64,000 nt of DNA. It comes from Holothuria scabra. Taxonomy: Eukaryota; Echinodermata; Holothuroidea; Aspidochirotida; Holothuriidae. Positions 1 to 11,212 of the stretch are shown piece by piece; position 1 is the stretch's first letter, and each line of letters starts with the position of its first letter. The stretch covers positions 6,283,547 through 6,347,546 of the forward strand of contig CM074193.1 of NCBI GenBank assembly GCA_037179385.1, read 5' to 3'. The notes beneath the pieces were generated by a model. That model searched no databases. It was not told the origin of the DNA and was given only the letters and a program-made list of their open reading frames with translations. The position numbers and the translations under genes are program-made.

Positions 1-1630
1 TAACTCTGTTGTGGTCAGCCTGATAAACACGTTACATGCTCCTCGTCCCCCGCGTCTCTGTAGGCATCAATTGGTAGTTAACATTTAAATTAAGGGACGT
101 TTCCATGAACGCCCTGAAAAGGTCCCCTCACTCTTTCCCTTCAAATGTTGCAATGTAATGGAAATATATTAAAAAGGCCTCATTCATTTCAAATGGAGAG
201 TTTTGAATATGTGTAACTAACAGGAACAGTGTATTTAGCACCTCAGTCCCTCACCGCACACCAAACAACTTCACCGCCTCACGGTATTCCTACGGAACTG
301 CAGTATAGGTCTACACCCAAAATTTTGGTTCCATTTTTACAGTTTTACATAATTCAAAGCATCAGAATTTTTTTTTCACAATTTTGTCACAACTTTAGTT
401 CTGCACCGCATATATGTACATTGACTTAAAACTAACGAAAAATGATCTCTGACCGTGGTCTATTGTCGTGATTGGTCACCATAAGTGTAGTAGAGGTTAT
501 TCAATCTTGAATCTGTTTGGAATTTTGGTACCCGACCAATCTGCAAATATTTTTGTTCAACAGAAATGATTACAAAAATAAGGTTCCCTTTAACCTGAAA
601 GACCTCTCCAATGCCTCTATACCCTGTCAACAATTATGAAGGAAACAGAGGTGATGGAAAAGCTGAAGGTTCGTTTTCTCTGTCATACTTTCATTGTCAC
701 CTTCGACATTTCTATAACTGTTATAGTAAACTACTGGAAAGCATTTTTCTAGCATTTCTTGATATGACGTAATTAACAGAAGTTATAAAATGTGGAAAAA
801 TGACTCGAAAAGTATTGTATCGAAATTTGAGCTAAGGACAGGGAAGGTTGTTAGCCACCTTTACATTTTGCTGTGCATTGTTTTATTACGCATCACAGTA
901 AGATAACATTGTTAAAAACTTCGGGGACAATATAATACGACCAGAAAGGTGTCACCTTATAATCCAGCTTCGAGCAGGAAAATATCCTAAGTTGCCCAAT
1001 AGATTTCACTGGAAGATACTCAGAAAAAAACTACAATTAAATTGATTGAAAAGTAGTATCATTTTACACTCTGAAGAGATATTTATCAATACTTATACAT
1101 AAAGAATAAACAAGGAATACGATAAAGGGCCCCTTTGTTCACAACTTCTCTCAAAAGAGAGACAAAGAAAGAGAAATAAAACCATTCGCAAAGATACACG
1201 ACGGTTCGGGATATATTTTATTTGACATAAATGAAGAACACAGAGTAAAACTTTAATTTAATGAAATAACGAAATAAACTTGAGTGCATAAATGTCATGC
1301 ATGCATTTTCTTTAAAAACCATATAAATCACTTTCGAAAATACATTTTTAAAACGCGGTGCTGGCTGATACAATCTTTTAGCGCAAGTTGTTTACGAGAG
1401 TAACCTGGTAACGGGCTTTAGTTTTTAGAAACTACATCGATGTATCTCTTTGAAACATTGACGTATTGAAAACTGAAATGGGAGGCGATCCCGAGGGATA
1501 GGAGACATGACCCCCAATATCTAGAAAATCGCCCGTTAACCTTCATTTTCAGGCATTATTTGATTTTTAAAAATGAGGTAACTCCTCTCCCCTGGTATTG
1601 AGAACAAATCGCCGCCCTTTATCGCTGCTG
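1..1630. other. AT-rich DNA, no gene or repeat recognised
   Basis: Only very short open frames are present, with no recognisable protein motif, tRNA or long repeat. There are scattered A/T runs and a short purine-rich stretch near 1150-1180. Confidence 0.5.
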
Positions 1631-2033
1631 AGACTGTTTCTGTGGTTCTAATAATATTGTTTTTGGTAACCATGATTTATTGGTCTTAAATTCAATTAAA
1701 AACCATGAGTATTGTTATTTTTTATATTTTAAAGCATGATTAACTAACATAAAACCCAGGTCACCTAGACCATCTGATGTGAATAACTGTTGGACATCAG
1801 TTTGTTCAGATTTATCAGAGTTACATCAATAGACTGTTTCTGTGGTTCTAATAATATTGTTTTTGGTAACCATGATTTATTGGTCTTAAATTCAATTAAA
1901 AACCATGAGTATTGTTATTTTTTATATTTTTAAAGCATAATTAACTAACATAAAATCCAGGTCACCTAGACCATCTGATGTGAATAACTGTTGGACATCA
2001 GTTTGTTCAGATTTATCAGAGTTACATCAATAG
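1631..2033. repeat. Tandem duplication, two copies of about 200 bp
   Basis: The block starting agactgtttctgtggttcta at 1631 starts again at 1831. The copies (1631-1830 and 1831-2033) are almost identical, differing by a few substitutions and one extra T. The low divergence suggests a recent duplication. No coding potential is seen. Confidence 0.95.
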
Positions 2034-3226
2034 AAGAACATAATGCACATTTGCTATAGAAAACAATCTCCCTGAAATCTATGATTGTAGAATTATTGTT
2101 CCCTCCTTTTTAAGTGACCAAAAAGGCATTATTACATTATTCTTAATGAATGAAAAAACTGGTTTTAACCTTTTATCAATCTATTCCACACGAGATATGA
2201 TGAAAATCTAGGTTAGGGTGGCCCCAAATAGGAGGCAATGAATCCATGTCTCGTTTGGAAAATTACCGGTTGGTAAACTCTCTATTTCGTCTCCCGGAAT
2301 GTGTATCATAAACATTTTTACTGGGCAATTTATAAATAATTTTGCTTTCTAGGAAAGCAATTTCTCAATGAATCTGCCAAATGTCCAGGTTTTTTCAACT
2401 GTTCAACGACAACCCAAATTTGTCAAATATCCTCAAATAAGCCCCCAAATTTTGAAAATCCCAACTTCATGTTTTAAAACAAACTATTGCTTTAGCTTTC
2501 TACCTGCGACCTAGAATTTATCAGGACATTGGGTTACTTGCTTGCTTCCCAAACCCATCCCACCCCGTTGGACAAATTCTAGTGCCACCCCTGTCAGCCT
2601 GTTTAAAATGCTTTATCTTTCTCATCTTGTTAAAGGTTTAACAAGAGATTCGATTTACTTGACAATTTCCCTTCAATATGTAATTTATGCTTTACTGTAA
2701 GTAACAGCCGGAAGGGGATTCAGTTAACCTATATAGAGATAAAATAAGAAATGCTAAGTTAACAAAAACTATACGTCAAAGCAGTATACGAAGATCAGAG
2801 AGAAAACCAATTCCATAAAATATGAAACTAAAAATAGAGTAATGAAGGTGTCCATCCTGCAAGAAGCATTTTTGCGACTTTCTTTTTTAAAAAATATGAA
2901 TGTGCATGAAATTGGAGGAAGTAAAGGCTCAATACATCATCTACTGTTTAGTCTATCATGAAACATTAGCTAAATTTCGTATCTGGCTGAGGGTCCCAAA
3001 TTTTAGTCCCTTGAGATGTTGAAGTCCATCATGTAATGGGGGACCTGATCAGTGACTGTCTACACTTTCAGGCGTTTGTATACTTTGACTTGTCCATTAT
3101 TCACACTGTTGCTACACTAGGAGGCCCATTTAACCCGTAAGCTGAATAATATGGCCATGCCAAAGTGGACAGCAACGACACATTTTTATTGAAACATACC
3201 TTTAAGTGATAGTTTCTTGTGAAATG
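2034..3226. other. AT-rich DNA, nothing recognised
   Basis: No long frame, structured RNA or repeat family shared with the rest of the window was found. Confidence 0.45.
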
Positions 3227-3319
3227 TTACCCATAATTTCCTAATTCTGTTTTTATATTTTTGGCACTTTGAAGGTGCAAAATAAACATCCCGAGTATAA
3301 TTTCATTAAAATATACTTG

Positions 3320-3630
3320 AGAATTCCAATTCCCGAAGGAAGCCTTTCCGCGTTGGCTTAGAACGCCCCCATTCCACACGATCCGTCCTTTTTGTATTTC
3401 ATACATAGGTTTTAACACTAGGCCGCTTAAAGCCGCACGCTTAGATTCCAAGTGTGACAAATTTAACAGCTCCTTGAGAAATAGCGAAAAACTTTCCCGC
3501 CAAAAAAGCTCTTCATGACTGGTTTGACACCAACAAATTGTGACAGGTTCATACACGCCCGACCGCTCACACGACACTCTTGCGAGCGCGACAATTTTCA
3601 TTTCACCGGCGAAGCGCGAAAAATGACTTG
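3320..3630 (-). other. CpG-rich patch with a possible 5' exon
   Basis: This patch is richer in CG dinucleotides than its surroundings. On the minus strand an ATG at 3601 opens a 124-codon frame ending at 3227, with no recognised domain. A possible splice donor (CAA followed by GTATAT) lies near 3319. An overlapping plus-strand frame (3515-3772) also exists, so the coding strand is uncertain. It could be a promoter or first-exon region, or chance. No family was recognised. Confidence 0.2.
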
Positions 3631-3918
3631 TCAGATTTCGAGATTATGCAAATTGTCCGATGACCTCGAAAACTTAGTAAATGATCCGAAAGTTCGAAAG
3701 TCTGGGAATGATGGCAGAATTGACTACGGAAATATATTATTAAAGGGGGCTCTTGTTGGAAACAATACATGAACCCACTTTACAGTTTGGTACAGAGTAG
3801 TTTACCGTCTGATGATACCGTAACAGAAAGATGATGGGCTACAACTTTTTCGAAGAAAGAATAATTAAACCAAGGATGTACTTAAACTGAAATGGAAGAA
3901 ACTTTGTTATGAGAACTA

Positions 3919-3949
3919 TTCATTCATTCATTCATTCATTCATTCATTT
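3919..3949. repeat. (CATT)n microsatellite
   Basis: About seven consecutive cattcatt units run into catttatttg. Confidence 0.95.
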
Positions 3950-4790
3950 ATTTGTTTTCATAAATTATTAACATTATAGGCAAAAAACAAAAACCTAATA
4001 GTCGATGGATGGGGATGAAATTTAAACTTCGGTAATGGACTTAATATTACGTATCAGTTGCTTTGTTGAACCAAAGACAAAAAAACTTTTAACCATTTGT
4101 TTTAAAATTCATTTTCATCTATAAACGCTGGCAAAGGATAATCTTTTCTTATTTTAGATGTTGTATGAGATGTGAATACTGCATTTGAAAATTTGAAAGG
4201 GGGATAAATTTATAATGAGCTACAACACAGTGACCTCTAGCCAGAAACTTATTCATTAAAATTTTAAGTAGCCTAATTTTTTTGAATTCGTCAATTCTTC
4301 TGTAAGTACCATCTTTCCAAAAGTACAGGATTATTTTGGGTCTACAGACGTATTATATTTTTTTCTTCTTTTTTTTTTGAGAGGGGACGATGAACACTGT
4401 TTAGCTTCCAATGGACTACCGATTGAGCTAATCCCTAAATCTAACAAAGAATACAATCGAATACAATTCGAGAGCAACAACCAATAAAGAAACTCCTTGA
4501 TAAAAAGTGCACAGCAGCTGGTTTTTGCCTTTCCTTTTGGAATCATGGCCTTGTCTATAAAATGAATGAATGAATAAACAAAAGAGCGAACGAACATAAT
4601 GAACGAATGAAAACCACATATGGAAGTATAACAATACGTACGGTAGCATTTCAACGGCAGGCTTAACCTTTGCCAAAAAGTTAGGGCATTATTTTACTAA
4701 AAAATCCAGTTGCAACAGAAAATTCGTTTCTCTGGAAAAAAAATTCTATTTTATCGTTCTTCATCTCCCGCCACATGTTTCCATGTACCG
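3950..4790. other. AT-rich DNA with short GAAT/GAAC runs
   Basis: No gene recognised. Short tetranucleotide-like runs (gaatgaatgaat, gaacgaac) occur at about 4563-4600. Confidence 0.4.
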
Positions 4791-4793
4791 TTA

Positions 4794-5208
4794 AGGCCAG
4801 ATCACACTACAGCGATATCGGGTCGGATTTCGCTCCGATTTTTGTGAGTTTTAATTAATATCTCCTCCATCTTTGGTCGAAAAGAAACAAAAATTTGCCA
4901 ACCTGTGTAGTTATTTTAATTGTATCGCAGCATTAGGGTATAATAAGTTATACCAATTATTCGGTGACGTCACATCGGCAGACAGCTTTTATCGGATACG
5001 CGTAGTCCGGTGAAAAGTTTTTGTCAATGTGACGTCAGGAAATAAGAAGTTTATACTAAACTTCCGTAATCCTCTCTTACTGATCATATATTTACACTAG
5101 ATGGCAAATTTTTGGTTCTTTCCGACAATGGATGGAGGAGATTTTAACTGAAGCTCACAAAAATCGGAGCGTAATCCGATCCGATATCGCTACAGTGTGT
5201 CCTGAGCT
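4794..5208 (+). mobile_element. TTA-type MITE, family C, copy 1 (415 bp)
   Basis: Long inverted ends start AGGCCAGATCACACTACAGC and end in its near reverse complement (CTACAGTGTGTCCTGAGCT). Both sides abut TTA (4791-4793 and 5209-5211), a PIF/Harbinger-like target duplication. The subterminal sequence (GATATCGG.TCGGATTTCGCT, then a CTCCTCCATC block) is mirrored at the other end. The centre carries two TGACGTCA octamers in inverted arrangement around a TATCGGATACGCG block. Other copies lie at 42562-42976 and 53770-54187. No transposase is present, so it is non-autonomous. Confidence 0.88.
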
Positions 5209-5211
5209 TTA

Positions 5212-6057
5212 CTCGTTTGGAAGGCCAAGACAGGAAATGAAGACATCTTATTGTTCAGAACCATGCATCAAAGAATGAAAAATAATAATTTACCACATGT
5301 CTATGGAACCCATCAACAACCCACACCCAATTAGATTCATTAAAGCGAATGAAGGTTTGTAGCAGCTCAAGGATGCTAGATATAGTTGTCTTCTTACAAC
5401 GGAGGAGCAGCAATGTGTGATTGTCTCTTTCACGTTTTAGTGCTAAAATTTAGTAAAGTGACGTCGCTTTCTTGTTGGTGTTTATGTTTGCTTGTTGGTT
5501 TTTCTTTCGTAAAAACCTTACTTGTAACTGCACCAAGCTTAGTGAATGATATAACTTTATCTTAAGGAGAAATAAACCTAGTTTGTTTTATTGGATGTTG
5601 TTGGCAATTAGACCAATTCTGAATCAATGAATATTTAGCGTTTGTATCAACTGGTGTGACTCACCTATTACCGACTGTACTAAGCCTTTGCTATACGGTT
5701 AATTAAGCATGTAGAGATGCTTATATTTTCTTGGGTACGTTAAAATATCCAGCCCAGGCAGAACAAGATATACTTCATAGGTCCAACATTGTAAAAAATC
5801 GCTGTAAATTAACAGAGCAAAATCTAAAGACAAACATAAAGATTAGAGGAAAATACTGGCCAATATTTGCGGAACATTTCTGTAATATTTACGTATCCCT
5901 TCATTTTTTGTTTTGAAAATTTACGACGATCATTAACAGTAAATATGTGCATTCATCCCGTCAAACTATTTTCTTTCATGCTCCAAAATGAGATGGTAAC
6001 GTTCCTAAGTCAGCTATCGGTTTTCCCTATAAAATAATTAAAAATAAATTAAACACG
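5212..6057. other. AT-rich DNA, nothing recognised
   Basis: Only short frames without known motifs are seen, such as a 61-codon frame from 5731. No repeat shared with the rest of the window was found. Confidence 0.4.
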
Positions 6058-6058
6058 T

Positions 6059-6780
6059 GATACGAGTCAAGATAGCTGATGTATCATTCTGATCATGTAG
6101 CAATATATTCGTGATGCAGAGTGCTATGGTATATGTTAGACACTACAGTTTACATACACGAAATTAGGGATGGACCTTAAGTTAATCTGGATATTAACTT
6201 GAAAATATTAAATATGACTCTTTTCGATTGAAATAGATAAATCCAAATTCAGATTGGCTAAAAATTTCGCAAAAAGCGTTGTGCGAGTCAAGATACCTGA
6301 TGTGGCAGTAAATTTGTGATACCTGGTTCTGTGATATAATTATGTTCGACCCTGCAGTTTAAATCCAGACCAACGAAATTGAGGACGAACCTTAAAGGGC
6401 CAATCCTCACATCCCAAACTACAAATTTTGTAGTGGTTAACAGAAATTCTCAATTGACTCAGTTCTTTGATTGACAGCTAATTCAAACAATGCAAACAGT
6501 CTGTACAGTACTGGGAGTGTTTTTGAATACACATTTGGGGCCTGCATATTCGCCCTGTAGTAATAAACTGAGGTTGTGTATGGATGAGAATAAATTTTAA
6601 ACAGTTGTGGGAGTGGCTTAAGTAAGCAGGTTAGGAGAATTGTAACTGTATGGGTGAGTGGTTCATGCCTTTAAGATTATCTGAATATTCACTCTAAAAT
6701 TGCGAACATGACTTCTTTTACGATTGAAATAGATGAACTCCAAATTTAGATTGGTTAAAAAATTCACTCTAAAGAATTTA
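6059..6780. repeat. Diverged tandem duplication, second copy split by a MITE
   Basis: A unit beginning near 6061 (tacgagtcaagatagctgat) recurs from about 6281 (gcgagtcaagatacctgatg). The second copy is interrupted at its CTTAA by the MITE at 6396-6670 and resumes at 6675 (attatctgaatattcac, matching gttaatctggatattaac in the first copy). The first copy therefore preserves the uninterrupted site. Confidence 0.85.
6396..6670 (+). mobile_element. TTAA-type MITE, family A, copy 1 (275 bp)
   Basis: It starts AGGGCCAATCCTCACATCCC and ends GTGGTTCATGCCT. TTAA flanks both sides (6392-6395 and 6671-6674). A TTAA duplication is typical of piggyBac-type cut-and-paste elements. The body has a TTTGATTGACAGCTAATTC block and a conserved GGCTTAAGTAAG.AGGTTAGGAG block near the right end, both found in all family members. 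Assignment to piggyBac rests only on TTAA and is tentative. No coding sequence. Confidence 0.92.
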
Positions 6781-8542
6781 TAAAGTGAGCGCGATGGTAG
6801 ATGCGATATTTTGAATGACAGTGTTTGTGCGATGATAGGCACGATATCAAACGCTATGGGAGGTGCGGCCACGAAGGTGATGCTAAGGAGGCATAGTACA
6901 TAGCAGCATAGCGAAAAAATAGGCGCGGTTGAACGAAAAGGGATTGGGGTTGTGAACTGAGTACCAGGAGGGATATGCGAAGCGGACAAGAAAGTTTGAC
7001 TTTGCATATCCCAATTGCCCGGAATGGTAGCCTTCCAGGATATTTCAAACTGCTTGTACCCATTCTTAACATATGGATCCCATGTTTGCAATTCCTCAAA
7101 TTAATGAGAAAAAATTCCGTCCATGCAAAATGGTAATACATATCAGATGACTGAAGGTAGACCGCTAAACATGCCTTCAGTCCCCATCCCCACATTTTCA
7201 TTGGAGAGACTGAGTCCTCAGCCCCATCCTAAGCCCCGGTTCTGCCGCCACTGTGTAAATTACTATAATAGGCCTAGTTCTAATTGTCGAAAACTGAAGT
7301 CTCCTTTTAGGCAGTCTCAATAACATTTTTGCAACATTTCAATTTTGCTTTAGAGGAAACTTTACGAAAAGAATTACATTTTACGGTTTCAAAAATCAAA
7401 CCATCAAGACCCTCCGTGGTTCTCAAAGTAAAAAATGAACAGATTTAAAAAATATATAAACAAAACTGATCTCTCACAAACTCCAGTCAAATTGGTAGTC
7501 AACGACTATTCAAATACTGTGATCACGAATTCTCGGCGAAATCGCTTCATTAGTTTAGGTCGACACGGGGCGGGAGGGGGGCATATCCCATTGCGCTATT
7601 TTTGGAGATTAAATTTTCTCATTTTCAGCTTGTGGGTTTGAGCTTTACGCTTTTATTCACCACTTTTTCACAAAAACGTCTGTTTTTGCATGGTTTTATT
7701 GAACGCCACCATAGCTCTATATTGATCAGACTATGGAGCTAAAGATGGAATTGTGCAACATGTTTGGTCGAATGATTTAGTATGCATTCGGCGCAACAAT
7801 TGCCCTCACTTTATCGACCTCAGTGAAGAGATATGTTGACGTGCTTGGGATTCCTAATCAACTGCCTTCAAAGACCAAAAAACGTGGTTTCATGTTATGG
7901 TGAATGAATTAGACAATGTCCAGAGAGATAATTTAACAACCATGATGAAACATCCAAAACGACTGGGTTTAAGGTCACATAAGGTAAATAGAGAATTCTG
8001 AGGCCCGATTCTGGCATAAAAACAAACGTTAGTTTAAACATGGGAGTATAGTACTTCCATGGTTTTAACTAGCCACACTCAGCCTTATAGCTTTCTTGTA
8101 GTAGCAATATGAGTAAAATTAACGACATAAAAGTTGTTCAGAATGTTGGCAATTTTATAAGCAAAAAACAGTGCTGTTTGAATCAACAGAGTCATTTCTC
8201 GTTTGATCTCATCAGAAGGTCCACAAAGTAACCTCAAAACGTTGATTTTTATCTAGGAAGTATTTGCATTGATAATAAAGAACATTGTGGCACGTCATTT
8301 TAGTGAGAGCAAGACTGCCCCCAGCACCTTTGTGTAATTAGGGTAATCCGTGGGACTGGAGAATTACACTCAGCCCAGCCCCCAAAATTGTTAAGAGACT
8401 TTTTTACTGAACGAAAATTTATTGCAAAACTTCTTTTTCCTATAGTATTTTTATTCTTTTTAATGAGGGGAAAGGCCATCTGAAAAAAGGTATCAAATTC
8501 TATAAATAGATCTCATTAAAGGAAAGTTGTTTTCATCTGAAT
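6781..8542. other. No gene recognised
   Basis: A 142-codon minus-strand frame (6663-7091) runs into the MITE and has no recognisable domain. Other frames are short. No further repeats were identified. Confidence 0.4.
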
Positions 8543-8546
8543 TTAA

Positions 8547-8840
8547 AGTCCTGATCCTCTCACCCCAGATAGTTCCAATACTCCTTACCTACTATCGTAA
8601 GTCCCTCACACAACTGTCTAAAAGTAGAGCCTCATACAGACACAATATCAGTTAATTGCTTCAAAGTGAGGATACAAGACCCCAATGTGTAATCAAAAAA
8701 CTCTCAGCACAGTACATGCTGTGTAATATGAGCTTCGGTTCTCTGCTCTTTTTTAACAAGCTGTCAATCAAAGAGCTATGTCAATTGAAATTTATGTAGA
8801 CTACTACACAAATTGTAGTTTGGAGTGTGCAGACTGCCCT
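8547..8840 (-). mobile_element. TTAA-type MITE, family A, copy 2
   Basis: Reverse orientation of the family A consensus, flanked by TTAA at 8543-8546 and 8841-8844. It contains the family block read backwards (AGCTGTCAATCAAAGAGCT) and ends in ...GACTGCCCT next to TTAA. Confidence 0.9.
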
Positions 8841-8844
8841 TTAA

Positions 8845-9536
8845 GTGAAACGGGCGTCGCGATGAGCCTGATGGACAGTAGCGAGCTGCGTAAGGTTGAA
8901 GGACGTTGAAATATCTATAGCCAACCTACTGGGAAAGGGATTCCCCTGAACAGAGGGCCTCTGTTCAACAGTTGAATAAATCCTTTAAAAATTGCCGTAT
9001 CCATATATGAATAACCACAAGTAATATTTACAATTCAAACTAAATATCTACCATGTTTTCCGGAAAAGATACATGTTCATCGATGTGCCCAAAGGTGAAA
9101 AATAGGCATATATAAAACTGGGGCAACCTACGTAAGATTTAAAATCAAAGACTTAGGTTACTTTTCAAGGACATAAGTTTTTTAAGAAGTATATACCTGT
9201 ACGGTACACTACTTTTATACGTCTCCTCCTCGCGGTGTTTTCATGTTAAAATTGTATGTAACAACAAATTGAACTGATTATCACATCTCATGATGTCATG
9301 CCACTAATGGGTCTTAGAAAAGATTTGTCTCAATAACTAAGAGTAAATCCTTTGAAACAAACACAATCTGAAAATAAAAGCGAGATTTGAATGAGATTTT
9401 CAAAAAAGTGCCGAGTTTTACGTAAACAGAATACTGTGAAACTGTGAACAGGACTGCGAACGAGTTCTCATGAATAAACTGCTACGTTGTCAATGACGTA
9501 ATGTTAAGTCAGCACATAATGTTTATATCACACTTT
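8845..9536. other. No gene or repeat recognised
   Basis: AT-rich sequence with no open frame above background. Confidence 0.4.
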
Positions 9537-9731
9537 AAAACGAAACTGTCTTCACTCCGAGTCGATAAATTTTCACGATTTTTTTTTTAGATAAGGGACC
9601 CTTGTCCTTTCGTTGTGGAGGTGGCAACATACTGTAAAACGTAACTGTTTTCACTCGAAAAATTGTCACATTTTTTTTTAAATGAGAGACCCCAGTACCT
9701 TTCGTTGTGGGGGTGGCAACATACTTGTTTT
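9537..9731. repeat. Tandem duplication, two diverged copies of about 97 bp
   Basis: Both copies have AAAACG.AACTGT.TTCACTC, then a T-run, then CCTTTCGTTGTGG.GGTGGCAACATACT. The copies meet near 9635. Divergence is higher than in the 1.6-kb duplication. Confidence 0.85.
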
Positions 9732-10634
9732 ACTTCCTACCATCATGTTTTGGCAAACACTCATAACAGAATCATTCTTTCATTTTAGCCCATGCAGAAG
9801 CAGTCAGATCGCATTTAGAAAGCAAAATCGGCTGCTTTACAGGTCTTTGAGAGAGAGTGCAACCGACTTCGTCAACCAAACAATCATTAGAGAAGGTAAA
9901 GACAAAAACCAAAACAAAAAAATAATAAAATATACGAAACTTAATGGGCCATTTGTAAACGCAGAAATCACGTGATCTTCAAAACTCTGTTTCATTATAT
10001 GTTCGCAGGTTTTCCTATTTTTTTGTGTAATTATAGGCGTGGCAATTAAAGTCTCGTTAAATTTGAAACTGTCAAGGGAAGTCACAAAGTGTCAAGAACG
10101 GATCACTTCTTTCAAGGTTTGCTACATTTTAGACAGCTGTCTGTGGCTAAGAGCATTATTACAAGTCTCATGTGTGAGAGTTTTCTCGTTCTGTGCAATC
10201 CAAGGCTTACCTAAGATTTGAACTAGGCAATTGTCACTGTGAAACTGTTTTATTCCTCAATTATCCTTGCTTTATTTTAGTTGCAAATTCTTCAGAGACC
10301 GGTTTGGGGTAAGATAGGAAACCGGGCTGCTGCATGGGATGAAATATCAAATGGGCAAAATTTTGTGTTTTTCAGTATCTTTCCGCAAATGAATTGTCAA
10401 AAAAGTGTTAAATGTTTAATGCGCTTTATCTGACAGTCACAAAAATTTAACCAAAAAGAAGGAAAGAAATAACAAGAAAACGACATAAGTCAGAAAATGA
10501 TACCACGTCACTTTGATGGATGATCTCGGACCAATAGTGGAGGTAGGATAAATTTGAAAAAAATAATGATTGCGTTTCTTTCAATTTAAGTGCGTAAAGA
10601 ATGCATACAATGGTGCAATTATACACTCGAAATC
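9732..10634. other. No gene recognised
   Basis: Overlapping short frames on both strands (9682-10221) lack known motifs. Confidence 0.4.
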
Positions 10635-10635
10635 A

Positions 10636-11212
10636 GATTTTGAAAAAGAAAAGTCCAGAGCCAAATTTATTTTTGGTATGTTCAACAGGAACAAATTCGA
10701 AGCACCCTTGTGACGGAAAGTTTCATGCGTTTCGCATGCTTGGTTCTCAGGATATTGGCAATTGAAGTTGACAATCTTTCTTTAAAAAATTGAACTTGAA
10801 GCAAGCACATGATTAGCCAAGGTTTTGTTTTTGTTTGTATAATTAAACAACACTGTTTTGCAACTTAATCTAGTATGTTGATACCATATGTGCATCCCGA
10901 GTAATTAAAGTTGAAAAAAAACATACCTAAGGGGTCAGAAAGGAGTCAGAAAGGAGTCAGAAAGCATCCCTTATCAATTCATTGTCAAAAAATGGGATGG
11001 AAAATAAAGAAAAACAAAACATTGGCCAACAATGTAAATCCATGACATCACACCTGTTTGCTTCAAGTTCACTTTTTGCAAAAAATGTGTTAACTTCAAT
11101 TACCAATATCATGCAAAAGAATATATTGGTATAAATTCATCAGAGTGCCTGTAGTGTGTTGCTCATTAACATATGAAAATAAATTTGGCTCTGGACTATT
11201 CTTTTAAATGTT
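10636..11212. mobile_element. Foldback MITE-like element, family D, about 575 bp
   Basis: The left end AAAGAAAAGTCCAGAGCCAA is mirrored at the right end (TTGGCTCTGGACTATTCTTTT). The inverted similarity continues inward for nearly 200 bp, including GATATTGGCAATTGAAGTT and TTGAACTTGAAGCAAGCACA in the left arm and their counterparts in the right. The centre has three units of GGAGTCAGAAA (10930-10965). The arms are clearly diverged. Target duplication not certain. The sequence TGAACTTGAAGCAAGCACAT recurs near 57132, in a probable relative. Confidence 0.75.

Noticed and set aside
3807..3832. CTGATGA...GAAA resembling a hammerhead
   Set aside because: The intervening bases do not form stem II, and no stem I or III partners are present.
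6663..7091. 142-codon minus-strand frame as a gene
   Set aside because: Its end lies inside the flank of a MITE and a duplicated non-coding unit, and no domain is seen.
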